From NCBI RefSeq assembly GCF_036711975.1, contig NW_027248938.1, positions 454,388-518,387 of the forward strand: a DNA stretch of 64,000 nt. Reading direction: 5' to 3'. Source of the stretch: Onthophagus taurus (taxonomy: Eukaryota > Arthropoda > Insecta > Coleoptera > Scarabaeidae). Shown here piece after piece: positions 42,614-54,800 of this stretch. Positions within the stretch are counted from its first letter, which is position 1. Every line of letters starts with the position of its first letter. The notes beneath the pieces were generated by a model, which saw nothing but the letters and a program-made list of their open reading frames with translations, made no database searches and was not told the origin of the DNA. The position numbers were made by a program, and so were the translations under genes.

Positions 42614-45600
42614 AAACGAACATCTACTCGATTTTCCACATTTTCCATTGTTTTACCAAACACAATGTTATTCATTGCTTTATAATGGTTTTTCTCAAAT
42701 TCGTTCTTGGCATTCTCACGTTTTGCGGAATTGAAATCTATGTATTTCTTCATCCATTCAGATTGTTCAAAACGTAAAACTCTATGTATATTTAAAATTT
42801 TTAATCCATTCTGTATACATTGTTGTAAGTTTGTATAATGGATGATGTACTTCGTCTTGTTCCATAGGGTAGCGGTTAATTTCGAATGCTTTGATCCTGG
42901 CGGAATTATTTTTTCAGGACAAAATGGTAAATCATTATGATCATTATGTAAATGTTCAGGATATTCTAAATCCACTTCAAATACATAACCAACTTTACTA
43001 TCATCAATGTTCATTAAATTAATTTCATTTATTTCTTCTATCGTTAACTATCGAAATCCTCCTGTTGGTAACTTACGTCTCATTACGTGGCCATACAAAT
43101 TAGTTGCATCTAAATACAGAATATATGATGACGGTTTTGTAACATCATATTCTTCCAAAAATCTATTATTAGCTTCCGCTGATCATTTTGTGCACATACA
43201 GAGTCCACCCCTAATACCATTTTTAAAAAAATGAAGCATATCTATGTCAGTTAATAATTCCAACCTTACTCCAGTCATTCGTAGTAATGCATCCCATCCA
43301 AATCCTGGTGCTGTATAGTAATGACAAGGATCTAATTTATAGTATTCCAAACATATTTTTCTAAAATTTTCAAATATATCTGCTAATAAAAGTACATCTG
43401 ACATTAAGTATAAATCACTATATTCACCCAAATTTTGACAATTAAAAATTTGCCAAACCTTTTTAGCGCGAGCATAATCTTCGTTAGATACATTTTTATC
43501 ACTTAATAGATCATAAAAGTGTTCACGTGCGGGCAGCTGTGAATATTCCAATTTTTCAAAGCAATCAACGAATGAATATGGAAATACACCTTTTTGTCGC
43601 ATAAAAGAGAATTTTGTCTGATCTGTAAATTTTCGTTTAATTTCTATACATTGACAGTCATTTAAAAAGCTCCCCAATTTTTCTAATGAGCAAGACATGA
43701 ACCGGAATGAGTCAACGAAACGAATCTTCATGTAAACTTTACGCTGTTTTCCTTTATGGTCTAAAGTTTGTCCTACGGCAATTTTTTTTGAAAATGATAT
43801 ATATTTTTCTTTGTTCTGGGCGATTACATCAACATCCTCTTCTTTCATAGCAATATTTTTTACAAACATGTGACTATCATAGTTTGAAAGATTATGAAAA
43901 AATACTGGTATAAATTTTGCGATCTGATAATTGATATTACATACAGAATGAGCGGCACCTCTGTACAAGCCTGTTAAGTGGTCATGATCACATACTTTTT
44001 GATTTAATTCCAATATTTTCTTTTCACATATATGACAATAATTATTTGCATCGTGTAAAATTTGTTGATATGCATTTAATGGTATCATTTCTTTGACTCT
44101 ACTTAAATGCTTTACATATATTTCTTTAACATCCTTATCTATTTTTGTCATAAACTCATTTGCAGCATTTCGACCGCGATATTTTTCGAATTTTGATAAT
44201 GAATCATCATATGGGCATTTTATATAATACGCAAACGCGTACGGCTCGTGTTGAAAGCACTTTTCAGTATAGGGAACTGTTTCATCATAAACTCTATCAT
44301 TTCCTTCAATCGGTTTTAATATCGCTTCAAAATCGGCATAAATGACAAAGGGGAGCTTTAATTGTTTTTCAAAATTTTTAAATTTAAGTATATTTTCTTG
44401 TTCCATGTTCCCATATTTGTCAGTCACCATGTTCATTGATGGTAAAATGGCTCTACTTTAGTACAATCATCATTTTGATGGCGTATTAAATTTATTTCAG
44501 AAGTGAAATAAATCAAACATCCTTCACATATATATTTTTCATGGCCATTCTGGGAGGATTGTGAAGTTATCAGACGTGATAATTTTTTTATCCAGCAAAA
44601 ATGGTTATTTCCATAATCGTCCGTCACTAATAGTAAATTTACATGTTGATCCCTTTTCCGCTGACATATACTTAATGTTACAATATCATGAATCATCGCC
44701 TCGCCGTTAAACCACGAATTTATCCCGTATAAATTAATAGAAATGTTATTATGCTCCTCAAATCTTGGAATTTCCCGTATACCTACTGGAAATTCTAAAT
44801 TGTTATAATCCATACATGTCTCCGAAAAATGTGGGTATGATGACACTCGTTGCGGTAGACCAGTTGGTGGATAGAGAGCGGATGTAATCGCCCAAGCAAA
44901 ACAATAATTATCATTATTCTGAACATTAATTACCGCTTTTTTAGCTTTAATGGTAATAGGTAAATCGATGAAACTAGAAGCTCTTGTAGGATTGTATTTA
45001 TTACAATTTATTTCCATAAATAAAATTTCAACTAAAGTCCATCCCACAATATAGGCACGTCAAATAATAATACTATTACTATGATATAATATATTACCTG
45101 AATCGCGCTCCTGAAACTCAGACATTTTTGCCTTTATTTCATCCACAAATTCTTCATATACATCATAAACATTGATAGCGCTTGTAATAATCTTATTTTT
45201 TGTATTGAAGGACTTTACTTCCACATCATTTTTCGAATTTAAAAAATAAATACCAAAACACTCCATATTAACTTTTATGTTGCAGTGTATGTCAATAACC
45301 CTTTGTAATAGACTAAGAACTTTTTCACGAATTTTGTAACTATATTAGGATATATCTATATGTTTCCCTGGTTCTGTTATACGATAACTTGTTATTTTAT
45401 TGCCAAAAGCGGATGTAATTTCTTCTACACCATCATCAATAATAGTAAATGCGTTTCGTTTATGATCATTGCTTCGTAGATGTGCCGAATAACACTGCTT
45501 ATTTACGTATTCGTTACAAATTTCACATAAAACGCTATTTGAAGAATGTGCTTCATTATCTTTAATGCGTTTACCTACACAAGCAGTTCGCCGATGTCTT

Positions 45601-45782
45601 TTAAGATTATCTAAACGGGTGAAACTTTTACCACAATTTTCACAATTAAACATTTTGCTGTTGTTGAACTGATATGTTTTGTTAGAATCACTGTTCTTGT
45701 TATGAAATCGTTTTTTGAACAACTTCTCTTTATATCCTCCTCGTAAGAGAGAATAATTGGGAGGGGTCAAGGAAATCACCAA
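42614..45782 (-). pseudogene. protein-primed-type family B DNA polymerase, broken and C-terminally deleted
   Basis: Minus strand, starting near 45782. N-terminal region with C2H2-type fingers (FNCENCGKSFTRLDNLKRH; CEICNEYVNKQ..SAHLRSNDH), then the Polinton-typical AVINVQNNDNYCFAWAITSA. Next come exonuclease motifs FVIYADFEAIL (about 44330), FFHNLSNYDSHMF (about 43890) and YLMSDVLLLADIF (about 43390), with an endonuclease-VII-like zinc insert CHICEKK...CDHDHLTGLYRG (about 44020-43960). Polymerase motif A is LYLDATNLYGH and motif B ends [11 protein letters not shown]. Motif C (the second palm aspartates) is missing because the gene ends at the integrase junction. Lesions: frameshifts near 45345, 45060 and 44433, and in-frame stops at 43183-43185 and 43048-43050. 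Confidence 0.88.
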
Positions 45783-45859
45783 TTTTGAGATTTTTTCATT
45801 TTAATAACTTTCATTTAAAAGATCACCGGTTTACCATCATTTCTAGGTCACCATTAGTC

Positions 45860-46180
45860 GCTGATGGAACAGTCAAGGTCAAGGTCGAGCCGATTCCGAA
45901 ATCCTATGAACATTCAAGGTCAAGGTCACTTGGTGTGACCTTAGTCTACCTAGGAACCTTCTCCTTGAGCGGTCGAGGTCAAGGTCACATTAGCCGATTC
46001 TGGAACCTCATCATGGAACAACCAAGGTCAAGGTCACTTGGTGTGACCTTAGCCTACTTAGGAACCTTCTCCTTGAGCAGTCGAGGTCAAGGTCACATTA
46101 GCCGATTCTGGAACCTCATCATGGAACAAACAAGGTCAAGGTCACGCGGTGTGATCTTGACCTTGGTTGTTCCAGGAGGA
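45860..46180 (+). repeat. 108-bp tandem repeat packed with FTZ-F1/ERR-type sites
   Basis: CAAGGTCAAGGTCAC starts at 45915, 46023 and 46131, a period of 108 bp, with partial units at both ends. Each unit has one or two YCAAGGYCR sites, often overlapping as AGGTCAAGGTCA, plus a second TCAAGGTCA about 65 bp on; I count about ten matches. It lies directly upstream of the minus-strand polymerase gene start (45782), so it can be read as its enhancer. The last unit is followed by an inverted ttgaccttggttgttccagg. The ORF through the array is spurious. Confidence 0.8.
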
Positions 46181-46205
46181 GGTTCCAGAATCGGCGAATA
46201 CCTAC

Positions 46206-46428
46206 TACTCTTCTTCATTGCGACTGGCTGCTAGAATATCATCTAGATATACGAATAGGAAATCTAAGCCAGATAGAACTTCGTTTATGAACCTTTGAAA
46301 AGTTTGTGCCGCATTACGTAAACCGAAAGGCATTCTCGTGAATTCGAACAGACCAAACGGTGTAGTGAAAGCCGTTTTAGGAATGAGTAGGATGCTACAA
46401 GTTTCCTTCTTCAGGTACGACTAAAGGA
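46206..46428 (-). pseudogene. Gypsy reverse transcriptase fragment
   Basis: Minus-strand translation gives [30 protein letters not shown] and [17 protein letters not shown], the RT core with the YLDD motif of a Ty3/Gypsy element distinct from the one at 24 kb. Only about 75 codons remain. It abuts the virus-side repeat, marking the right edge of the viral block or a later insertion. Confidence 0.85.
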
Positions 46429-46429
46429 T

Positions 46430-47165
46430 TATACAAAAAAGAGAGAGAAACGTTAAACTATCTTTTAACAAAATGTGTGAAAAAATATATATAAACTTTT
46501 AAATAAATTCGCCATATTTTCATGGACTAAAAACTTATTATTAGAAAAACACGTTATGTGTGTCTAAGGACGTCACTTACTCAGCGTTCTTAAGAGGCTA
46601 CTTTACCATACAGCTCGGCAAATTACAAAAAACATACATTATTTATGAAAATATTTGGATAAAATTGTGTACATAGCTTCTTCTAACAATTCTACATAAC
46701 GCATGGTGAAAATTTTTAAAATTTTCCCAAAAAAGGGGGTTTTTTCCTCAATATTATAGAATTTGGTCGTTCTTTTTTAGCTTGCATGATAGTATACTTG
46801 AAAATAGTAATATTTTTCTAATAAATTTTTTCAAAATTTTTAGTTATAAAGGAATAGTTTGTAATTTGCTAAAATTGCAAAAAGGTAGCGTAAAAATGAA
46901 TATTTTCCGTCAAGATTCCCACGAAGTATTACCACCGCGTTAGTCTATTACTTTGTTTTAGCTCCTTAGCTCCTTGTTTTATCTATTAGTTTTTTAATGT
47001 GGTAGAGAAAATAATCATTTCCAAAAGTACGTTTCGAACTTTATTTTCCGTGATTTTCTACTAATGATTGTGTAATTTAACTAAATTTTTGAGTTTATAG
47101 TCATTAGTTGTTATTTTATTGTGTACTATAGTGTTAGTTTAATTTAGTTTGTGTAAAGTTTTTAT
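46430..47165. other. no gene seen
   Basis: AT-rich sequence with short duplications (cttagctccttagctcctt near 46960-46980). No ORF or transposon signature recognised. Confidence 0.5.
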
Positions 47166-47170
47166 AAACA

Positions 47171-47300
47171 ATGGGTAAGTATGTTCATCTAAAAAACTAC
47201 CCCTTAGCATTTGAAGATGTTCTCGAAAAAGGAGTAATAGATTTCTGTTATCTGTCGGTACCGGATATACAGAGACTGAAGAATTATTGTTATGTGTAGA
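47171..47300 (+). pseudogene. short coding-like remnant, unassigned
   Basis: From ATG 47171 a frame reads MGKYVHLKNYPLAFEDVLEK and continues about 20 residues before stops. It precedes the YqaJ remnant on the same strand and may be part of the same dead transposon. Too short to name. Confidence 0.3.
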
Positions 47301-47708
47301 TATAAAATTTATGTTAACAAAAACATTCCAAAAATATCAAGAAACCGTAAGTGACAAAATCATGGATTAAGCATGGCAGTCTATGAAGAACGCAGGTGAA
47401 GAAGAATTAATTTAGTTACAGCTTCAGGAGAAATAAATAAAGACTGAATTCCTATGATAACCTTAATTACAGATACCTGGTGTAAACGCTAAACGCTCGA
47501 ACAACGTCAATTACGATGCATCATCCGGAGTGGTACTGCTATAAAATAATTGTATATAATAAAATAAAATACTTGTATATACAGGGTAATTCAGGTAGGT
47601 AGCGAGAGCCGATCAGGGTTATGTTGCTATTGATAATGATAGCAATTCGGTTATAATTTATGAGTGATATTTCACATTTCACATTTCGAATTTATTGGAA
47701 ACTTGCAA

Positions 47709-48150
47709 GATGGATGCATTAACAGAAATAAAATACAAATTATTACCAGAAGCTAAAGTACCAATCAGAAATGGATCCAAGAAAGGTATCTGTGCCTAAC
47801 TGCATCGAGATTTGGTGATGTATGTACGATGAGAAATGACACGTCTTGCTTAAATAAAGTTAAATTAATCTTGTACTCGGAATTTGCTAGAAACAATAAC
47901 ACTAAACATGGCCAAGACTATGAATGGCTAGCAGTAAAAAAATTTTAAAGTAAATATAACTTGTCAGCAAACTCTTGAGCTCTATTCATCCGTAAGATGT
48001 ATGGATTCTAGTTGCAAGTCCAAATGAAACAATAAAAAACGAAAATGCCATCGTCGAGGTGAAGTGTCCAGCGAATTTCAAGAGCTTCCTAAAGGCTCAT
48101 TTCAACGATGGCAAATTAAAATTTCCTAAAGATTTTTCTATTCAGGGCTG
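47709..48150 (+). pseudogene. YqaJ-type exonuclease domain remnant
   Basis: Broken frames give RLTASRFGDVCTMRN-like sequence (with shifts), SCLNKVKLILYSEFARNN, HGQDYEWLAVKK and AIVEVKCPANFKSF. The last holds the E-x-K core of the lambda-exonuclease/YqaJ fold. Such domains occur at the C-terminus of insect Mutator-like transposon proteins. Several stops and frameshifts are present. Confidence 0.65.
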
Positions 48151-48246
48151 TTTTATTTATTACACTATTAGCCATATTTTCTATACTTGAATTATTATTT
48201 AATATTATTACCTATTAATTAGGTATTACATATTATTTCATTTACT

Positions 48247-48480
48247 TATACAAGGTGATGCAGACCATCCACGCAGTCCATTTTTTTAAACGGAAATATT
48301 CATAAGTTAGAATGAAAAGTAATAATATTCATAAAATGGATATGCTTTGCACAGCCAAGAAACCAAAACACGTCTACGTAAGATTACATTTATTCATCTA
48401 TTACATTTTTCTTTAATTTTTGTAACTACCTCTGTTTTAAAATAAAATTACTTACACGGTTAATCTGAGTCACCTGTATA
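48247..48480. mobile_element. candidate MITE
   Basis: Ends tatacaaggtgatgcagacc and the complement of tatacaggtgactcagatta look like imperfect Tc1/mariner-type terminal repeats, about 234 bp apart. No ORF. The CACCTGTATA end is shared with the MITE at 14541-14756. Confidence 0.5.
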
Positions 48481-49500
48481 TCAAGAGCGCATAATAATAC
48501 AACAAAGATATAATTTATAAATTTTGTACCGAACTTTTCACATTCCGTATATGGCGAATATATCTATTTTAATATAAAATGAAGTTACAAATGTTATTTT
48601 CTTTTTAACATGTTATAAATGTTTTATGCCTCGCAAAATTATGTATGTCATTTGAAATAAATTGATTTTTGCCTTACATTCTATTGAATTATAATCCCAC
48701 AATCTTAGATGTTCTCAACCTCTTTCTCTAATTTCTCTATTTAAAAATTAATATTCTATTCATATCGAAAAAAGGCATGAAAAAACTGATATTTGCGTAA
48801 TGTAAATTGCTGTGAACCAAAATACTTAAAAAAAAAACAAACGTAGTAAAAAAGTGGGCTACGACTACGATTGTTAATAAAAAACCAAAATAATAAACAA
48901 ATTGGAAAGTCAATAAAAAGATTGATTGTGATTTGTAATTAAGAAAAATTAATTAAGTTAATTAAGAAAAACATCGTGTTAAGAAAAACACGATGTTTTT
49001 TTATCTATAAAGGGTCGGGCCTAGTAGAAAATAAACTCCGCCTCGTAGCTTCCGAACGTCCGTCGTCTGCACCCCTCGGAAACTGACCGACCTGGTAAAG
49101 TGGGCTCTTAACGTACAAAATTTCTTAAAATACAATCACTTCAAAGAAACAAAAGTCAAGGAAGAACAATTCAACTATGTGTCGCAAAATTAAAAATTAA
49201 AAAGAACTTGAGTCAATATAAACAACTGGAAGTTGTTGGAAATTATTTAGGACTGGAGAGGAATGAAAAAGTAAAGAACGTGTTCGTGGTGGAATATGCG
49301 CAAGCGTATCAGCGGATAGGGTTGGATTATAAAATCTTATAAACGTCTTATATCTTATGCATAAAATTTATGGGACATTTCACTTATTAAATATATTTAA
49401 ATCTCAAAAAATGTCTAAAAGTATGGTTAAAATCTATCAAATCGTTAACTATGGAACCTATAAGCTCCTTGGACTTTTTATGTTTTTAAGGAGTTTAACA
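48481..49500. other. non-coding, with hairpin and TATA-like promoter
   Basis: A perfect 14-bp-arm hairpin (AAAAACATCGTGTT / AACACGATGTTTTT, 48967-49000) is followed by tctataaagggtcgg and a CpG-bearing segment (ttccgaacgtccgtcgtctg). The latter could be the promoter region of an unidentified element. No gene seen. Confidence 0.45.
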
Positions 49501-49507
49501 TTTTTAA

Positions 49508-50363
49508 TATTTGATTTGTTTTTCTGAATCTAGATGTTTAAAGAATGCCGATTTGTGTTTCGTGAGGTGTTCTTTAACTCTAGTTTGTAAGTTACGACCT
49601 GTTTGACCTATGTAAAATTTAGGGCAGTTTTGACATTCAACTCTGTATACACCACTTAATTCAGTATGAGGGAATTTGTGTTTATTATTGGCAATAATTT
49701 GACCAAGTTTTAGACTCGTAGAGAAAATTGGCGTGAGATTATGTTTTAATAGGTTTTACGAAGTGTTAATTTGCTGATTGCGGTGTAAAGGCAATGTTAA
49801 AAACTTGTTCCTAATAGAGCAACTAGGATAAAGTAATTTGTTTAGGTAACTATTATAAACACTGTAAAAATGCCTTGTATATCCTTTAAGTAAAAACCGT
49901 TATTGAAACCTATTTTGAGCACTTTTAGAATTTCATTCGTTTGAGCATTTTTGTCGAGAGGTGTGTTAATCAATCTATTAAAAAGAAATCTAAAACTAGT
50001 TTGTTTATGTTGCATACAATTGTATGAGTATTTGGGAATGATACTATCGGTGTAGATTGGTTTACGGAAAATATCGAATGTTAGGGTGTTATTAACATTA
50101 TCTCTAGAAATAACTAAGTCTAAAAAGTTAATCTTAAAGTTACTCTCAATCTCTGACGTAAATTGGAGTTTACTTATATTGTCAAAGATGTTCTTTAGGG
50201 CCACCAATTTAGCGTTAATGCCCTCAAAAGTAATTACGATATCATCGACGTATCTACCGTAGAAGGATATATCTTTATTAATTAAATCATATTTTGACGA
50301 GAAAATTATGTTTTCGTAATGGTTCATCGAACAGAAAAGGTCCTGTTGACAAGTTAGCTCCAA
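49508..50363 (-). pseudogene. Penelope-like element: RT and GIY-YIG remnant
   Basis: Minus strand. The 49842-50363 frame has the RT catalytic motif FYGRYVDDIVITFEG, then INFLDLVISRD and FDIFRKPIYTDSIIP, diagnostic of Penelope-like RTs. After a frameshift and stops (49760-49850), 49508-49690 encodes the endonuclease: GVYRVECQNCPKFYIGQTGR and RVKEHLTKHKS, with the GIY-YIG core. The N-terminal RT is missing. The break coincides with the BEL LTR that starts at 50382, so that insertion probably cut the element. Confidence 0.85.
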
Positions 50364-50381
50364 GATGTTAGTGTAGTACTA

Positions 50382-50580
50382 TGTTAAGATTGCACATTTT
50401 ATTTTATTTTTATTACGTTGGCTGCTCTTAGAAGAGTAGTAGTGGGGAGACGCCATCTCGCGGCGAGAGGAGTCAGAACGAACCGTGTTCGCATGTTGTG
50501 ACAAGCATTTTGTATTAGCAATCTTTTCTACTTAAATAAAATTAATAATTTTACGAATAACAAAAGCATCATTAAAAACA
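50382..50580 (+). mobile_element. BEL/Pao 5' LTR (199 bp)
   Basis: Starts TGTTAAGATTGC and ends ATTAAAAACA, directly followed by TGGTCCTTCGAGCCG (50581-50595), a primer-binding/leader motif typical of BEL/Pao elements. No 3' LTR copy was found before the window end. Confidence 0.8.
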
Positions 50581-50876
50581 TGGTCCTTCGAGCCGAATGT
50601 CAAGACAATAATTTCGTCGATTCAGTGCATTTATTTCACAATAACAAGGTGTTTGTCATCATTCAATGGTTCGTGCAGATGTTCGTTCGTCATAACGGCG
50701 CCAAAACCAAAAATCAATAACGGTCAAGCTGTTTGAGTTCTGCGAAGATTCAAGGCACATTCACGAAGGTTTCCGAGTATTCTTACGTGAGCCTGCAACA
50801 AAATAAAACATAACAATTTCTATTTACCAAGTAAGTCATCCCTTATTTCCTTATTTGTGTACAAGTATCGATAAAC

Positions 50877-53800
50877 ATGACGGATAAAGAAACAAAGGCA
50901 AACGAATTAAGCGGTTTAATCCGGCGTCGTGCTTCTTTAAAAAATAAATTAACAACATTTGAGAAGTTTATAAAGATAGCGCAAACACAAGAAATCACAG
51001 AAAATTACACAATCGAATTATGTTCACGTATCGAGACTTTCACGTCAATAATAAATCAATATGAAATCATTCAAAACAACATCGATGAGTTACACGAGGA
51101 TTACTTATTATAAATTGTTGTCTGAAGCAAAAGTTCGTCATAAAAGTAGCCAAATATCTGATTCAACTAATATCATTAGTAGCTGTTCACTTGTTTCATT
51201 TCAAAAATCAAATAGTATTAAATTACCTCAAATTAAACTTCCACAATTTGGAGGAAAATATGAAGATTGGCTTGAATATAGAGACACATTTGAGTCATTA
51301 ATACACGCGAATTTGGAGATTGGTGAAATAGAAAAATTTCATTATATCAGAGCATCTTTGCACGACAAAGCTGCCCAAATCATAAATTCAATTGAATTTT
51401 CGGCCACTAATTATAACATTGCATGGGATTTGTTGTGCGAAAGGTACAACAACAAACGTCTTTTGGTTCATAATCATTTGAAATCTATATTTGGCATAAA
51501 CACTATTGCAAAGGAATCTGCTATAGAAATTCGTACATTAATCGACGATATGTCAAAACATATGAGGTCTTTAACTTCATTAGATCAGCCCACTAAGCAT
51601 TGGGACACACTTATTATACACATTACATCGGCCAAATTGGATCATAAAACAGCTCGAGAATGGGAGGAATGCAAATATCAAAGTGAATTTCCTACTTTAG
51701 AAGAGTTCAAACAATTTCTGAAAAGTAAAGCTGAATTATTGGAAACTTTGCAATTAAATCAGCCACAGAAACCAAACGATATTAAAAGGGTCATGTTAGT
51801 AACAAAGAATAAATGTTCTGCTTGCCAACAAGAACATCAAATTTATCAATATTCAAAATTCATAGAAATGCCGATCAACAAAAGAATTGAACATATCAAG
51901 GAAATGAAATTTTGCAATAATTGTTTAAAACCAGGCTATTTCAACGCCAATTGTAATTATGGTTCATGTAAGAAATGTAATGCACAGCACAACACGTTAT
52001 TGCATTTTGACAAACCAGCTAAAAATGAATTAGCAACTACATTATCATCAAGAGTACAGTCGTCTGAAAATTTACTATCCACAGTAATATTACAAATAGC
52101 CGACAAATGAGGATTTTTTCACAGATGTCGAGCATTATTAGATTCTGGTTCGCAATCAAATTTTATAAGTAACCGGTTAGCACGTAAATTAAAATTGACT
52201 AAAACACAGATAAACATCGCAATAAAAGGAATAAACCAAAAGTCAAGTAATATCACTGAACAATGCAAAACAATAATAAGCTCTTGTAATAGTTCATTCA
52301 AAGCGGAAATTTCATGTTTAATAGTTAAACAAATATGCGACGCATTGCCAAACAAATTCTTTGATGTTTTAACTATACCAGTACATTTACCTCTAGCTGA
52401 TCCTACTTTTAATAGACCTGGCGATATAGATTTGTTAATTGGTGCAAATATTTTCTGGAAATCATTATGCGTTGGTCAAGTATCTCTGGGCAAAGGTCAA
52501 CTCCTATTAAACAAAACCGTTTTTGGCTGGGTGGTGTCGGGAGAGGCAAATTCAGCTTCAGATTCACAAACGATTACATGTAATTTTTCCTACGAGAGGG
52601 ATATACAACAACAATTACAACAATTTTGGGAATTGGAAAAATTTGAAAATACACGAAAACTTACCAAAGAAGAACAATTTTGCGAACAGCACTACCTTGA
52701 CACTACGATTCGCAATAAAAATGGACGATTCGTCGTTAAAATTCCATTCAAGGATTCTTTAGACAAACTAGGAAATTCTTACAATATGACATTAAATAGA
52801 TTTACTAATTTAGAACGTAAATTAAATGGAGATGCTTCTCGTAGAAAAGTATACAACCAATTCATGCTTGAGTACGAAAATTTAGGTCACATGATTAAGA
52901 TAAACAAACCAGAAGAAGCAGATTATTCCTATTACATGCCACATCATTGCGTTCAAAAAGCAGACAGCTTAACTACTAAACATAGAGTGGTTTTCGATGC
53001 ATCGGCTAGCACTTCAAGTGGTTATAGCATAAATGATCTTCAAATGATGGGTCCTGTGATTCAGGCAGATTTGTTTTCTATTTTGATTAGATTTCGCCAA
53101 CATAAGATTGCAGTGACTGCTGACATCTGAAAAATGTATAGGCAGATACTTATTGATCCCAGTCAAAGATCATTACAAAGAGTTTTATGGTGAGATGGTG
53201 CAGATAAAGATGTTTCAGTTTACGAATTAAACACCGTTACATATGGAACAGCAACAGCATCTTACTTAGCTATTAGATCTTTATTACAAACGACTCTTAA
53301 GAATGAAAACTTACAAGAGGCATCATTGAGAATTAAAAGAGACTTTTATGTCGATGATTTGATAACAGGTTTTGATTCTGTAGAAGAAGCCACAAAGATT
53401 TGCGAACAAATAACAAACATTTTAAGATCTTACGGTTTCGAATTGGCAAAATGGAATAGTAATATAACGAAAAGGTTTAGTGATATACATACCTTGGATT
53501 CCACGTCAAATATTATTTCTTTGGGAAACGATTAAGTTACGAAAACGCTTGGTCTGTTTTGGGCACATGAAAGGGATAATTTATCTTACAAAATAAAACT
53601 TAAGCACTATAAAGACGTAAATAAGAGAACGATATTATCTATCATTGGTCAAATATTCGATCCTCTTGGTCTACTTAGTCCTATTACAGTCAAAGCCAAA
53701 ATACTCCTTCAGAAATTATGGAAAGCAAAGGTTACTTGGGAAGGATTTTGTGCCACATTAAAGGCTATTGAGAATATTGAAATTCCTAGATTATATTAGG

Positions 53801-54800
53801 AGAATGCAAACAACAAATTCAAATTCATGGGTTTGCAGATGCTTCCGAAAAAGCATATGGTTGTTGCATTTATTTGAGGTCCGAAAATGGTGATTACGTA
53901 AACACTAGATTACTTTGTGCAAAATCAAAAGTTGCACCACTGAAAATAACCACTATTTCTAGATTGGAATTATGTGCATGTTTACATTTAGCGAAAATGT
54001 TAACCATTGAGAAGAGGTCACTGACTTTGGATTTACATAAAATTTATCTTTGGACAGATTCAAAAATCGTATTGGCGTGGTTGAATGCAAATGCAAGCAC
54101 TCTAAAAACATTTGTAGCAAACAGAATAATTGAGATTCAAGCTGTTACAAATTTGGAACAATGGCATCATGTTACATCTAAAGACAATCCAGCTGATTTA
54201 TTGACGAGAGGATTAAATGGAAACGAACTAAAGGATTTAAAATTATGGTGGAATGGACCGCGTTGGTTATTATTCGATAGTCAAGCATGGCCATTGCAGA
54301 CGAAAGATAACATTGACAATTTACCAGAATTAAAAGTTCAGTCTCATACCGTTCTTGTAGGCAATGTAGAAGAATTTTTAATATTTCAGAGATTTTCAAA
54401 CTTACGACCATTACTCAGAGTAATTTCCTATGTGAAACGATTCATATATAATTGTCAAAAAAATGCAGATGATCGCATGAAAAATAATATTTCCATAGAA
54501 GAGTTGAATGCAACTATGAATACATTATTGAGAATAGCTCAAGGAGAAATGTTTAGCGACGAGATCGAACAATTGCAAAAACGAGATGAAATCCATATCA
54601 AGAGCAATTTGTTGGGATTAAATCCATTCATTGATAATGAACAAATTCTAAGGGTTGGAGGTAGATTGCATTAATCTGATTTCGCATATGAAAAGAAACA
54701 TCCAGCACTTTTACACAACAAAGTTGATCTTTCAAACTGAACACTTAAACTTGTGTTACGCTGGTCCTCAGTTCCAGTTATATCCAATTGTCAACTTTTT
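50877..54800 (+). pseudogene. BEL/Pao Gag-Pol, multiple lesions
   Basis: Gag starts at 50877 (MTDKETKANELSGLIRRRAS) and shifts frame near 51113. It continues with the DUF1759-type block LPQIKLPQFGGKYEDWLEY and Cys/His knuckles (CNNCLKPGYFNANC). The protease core ALLDSGSQSNFIS follows an in-frame TGA at 52108-52110. RT: HRVVFDASAS, VTADI and FYVDDLITG, with stops at 53128-53130, 53191-53193, 53533-53535 and 53797-53799. A frameshift and small deletion precede RNase H (IHGFADASEKAYG; LWTDSKIVLAWL). Integrase begins after TAA 54672-54674 (FAYEKKHPALLHNK) and is cut off near 54800. The catalytic integrase core and 3' LTR are absent. Confidence 0.9.

Noticed and set aside
29256..46200. A replication-competent virus
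   Set aside because: Capsid, protease, ATPase, integrase and polymerase genes are all broken, and an LTR fragment interrupts the locus.
45785..46234. 149-codon ORF beside the polymerase gene
   Set aside because: It runs through the 108-bp regulatory repeat (also a multiple of three) and encodes only the repeat.
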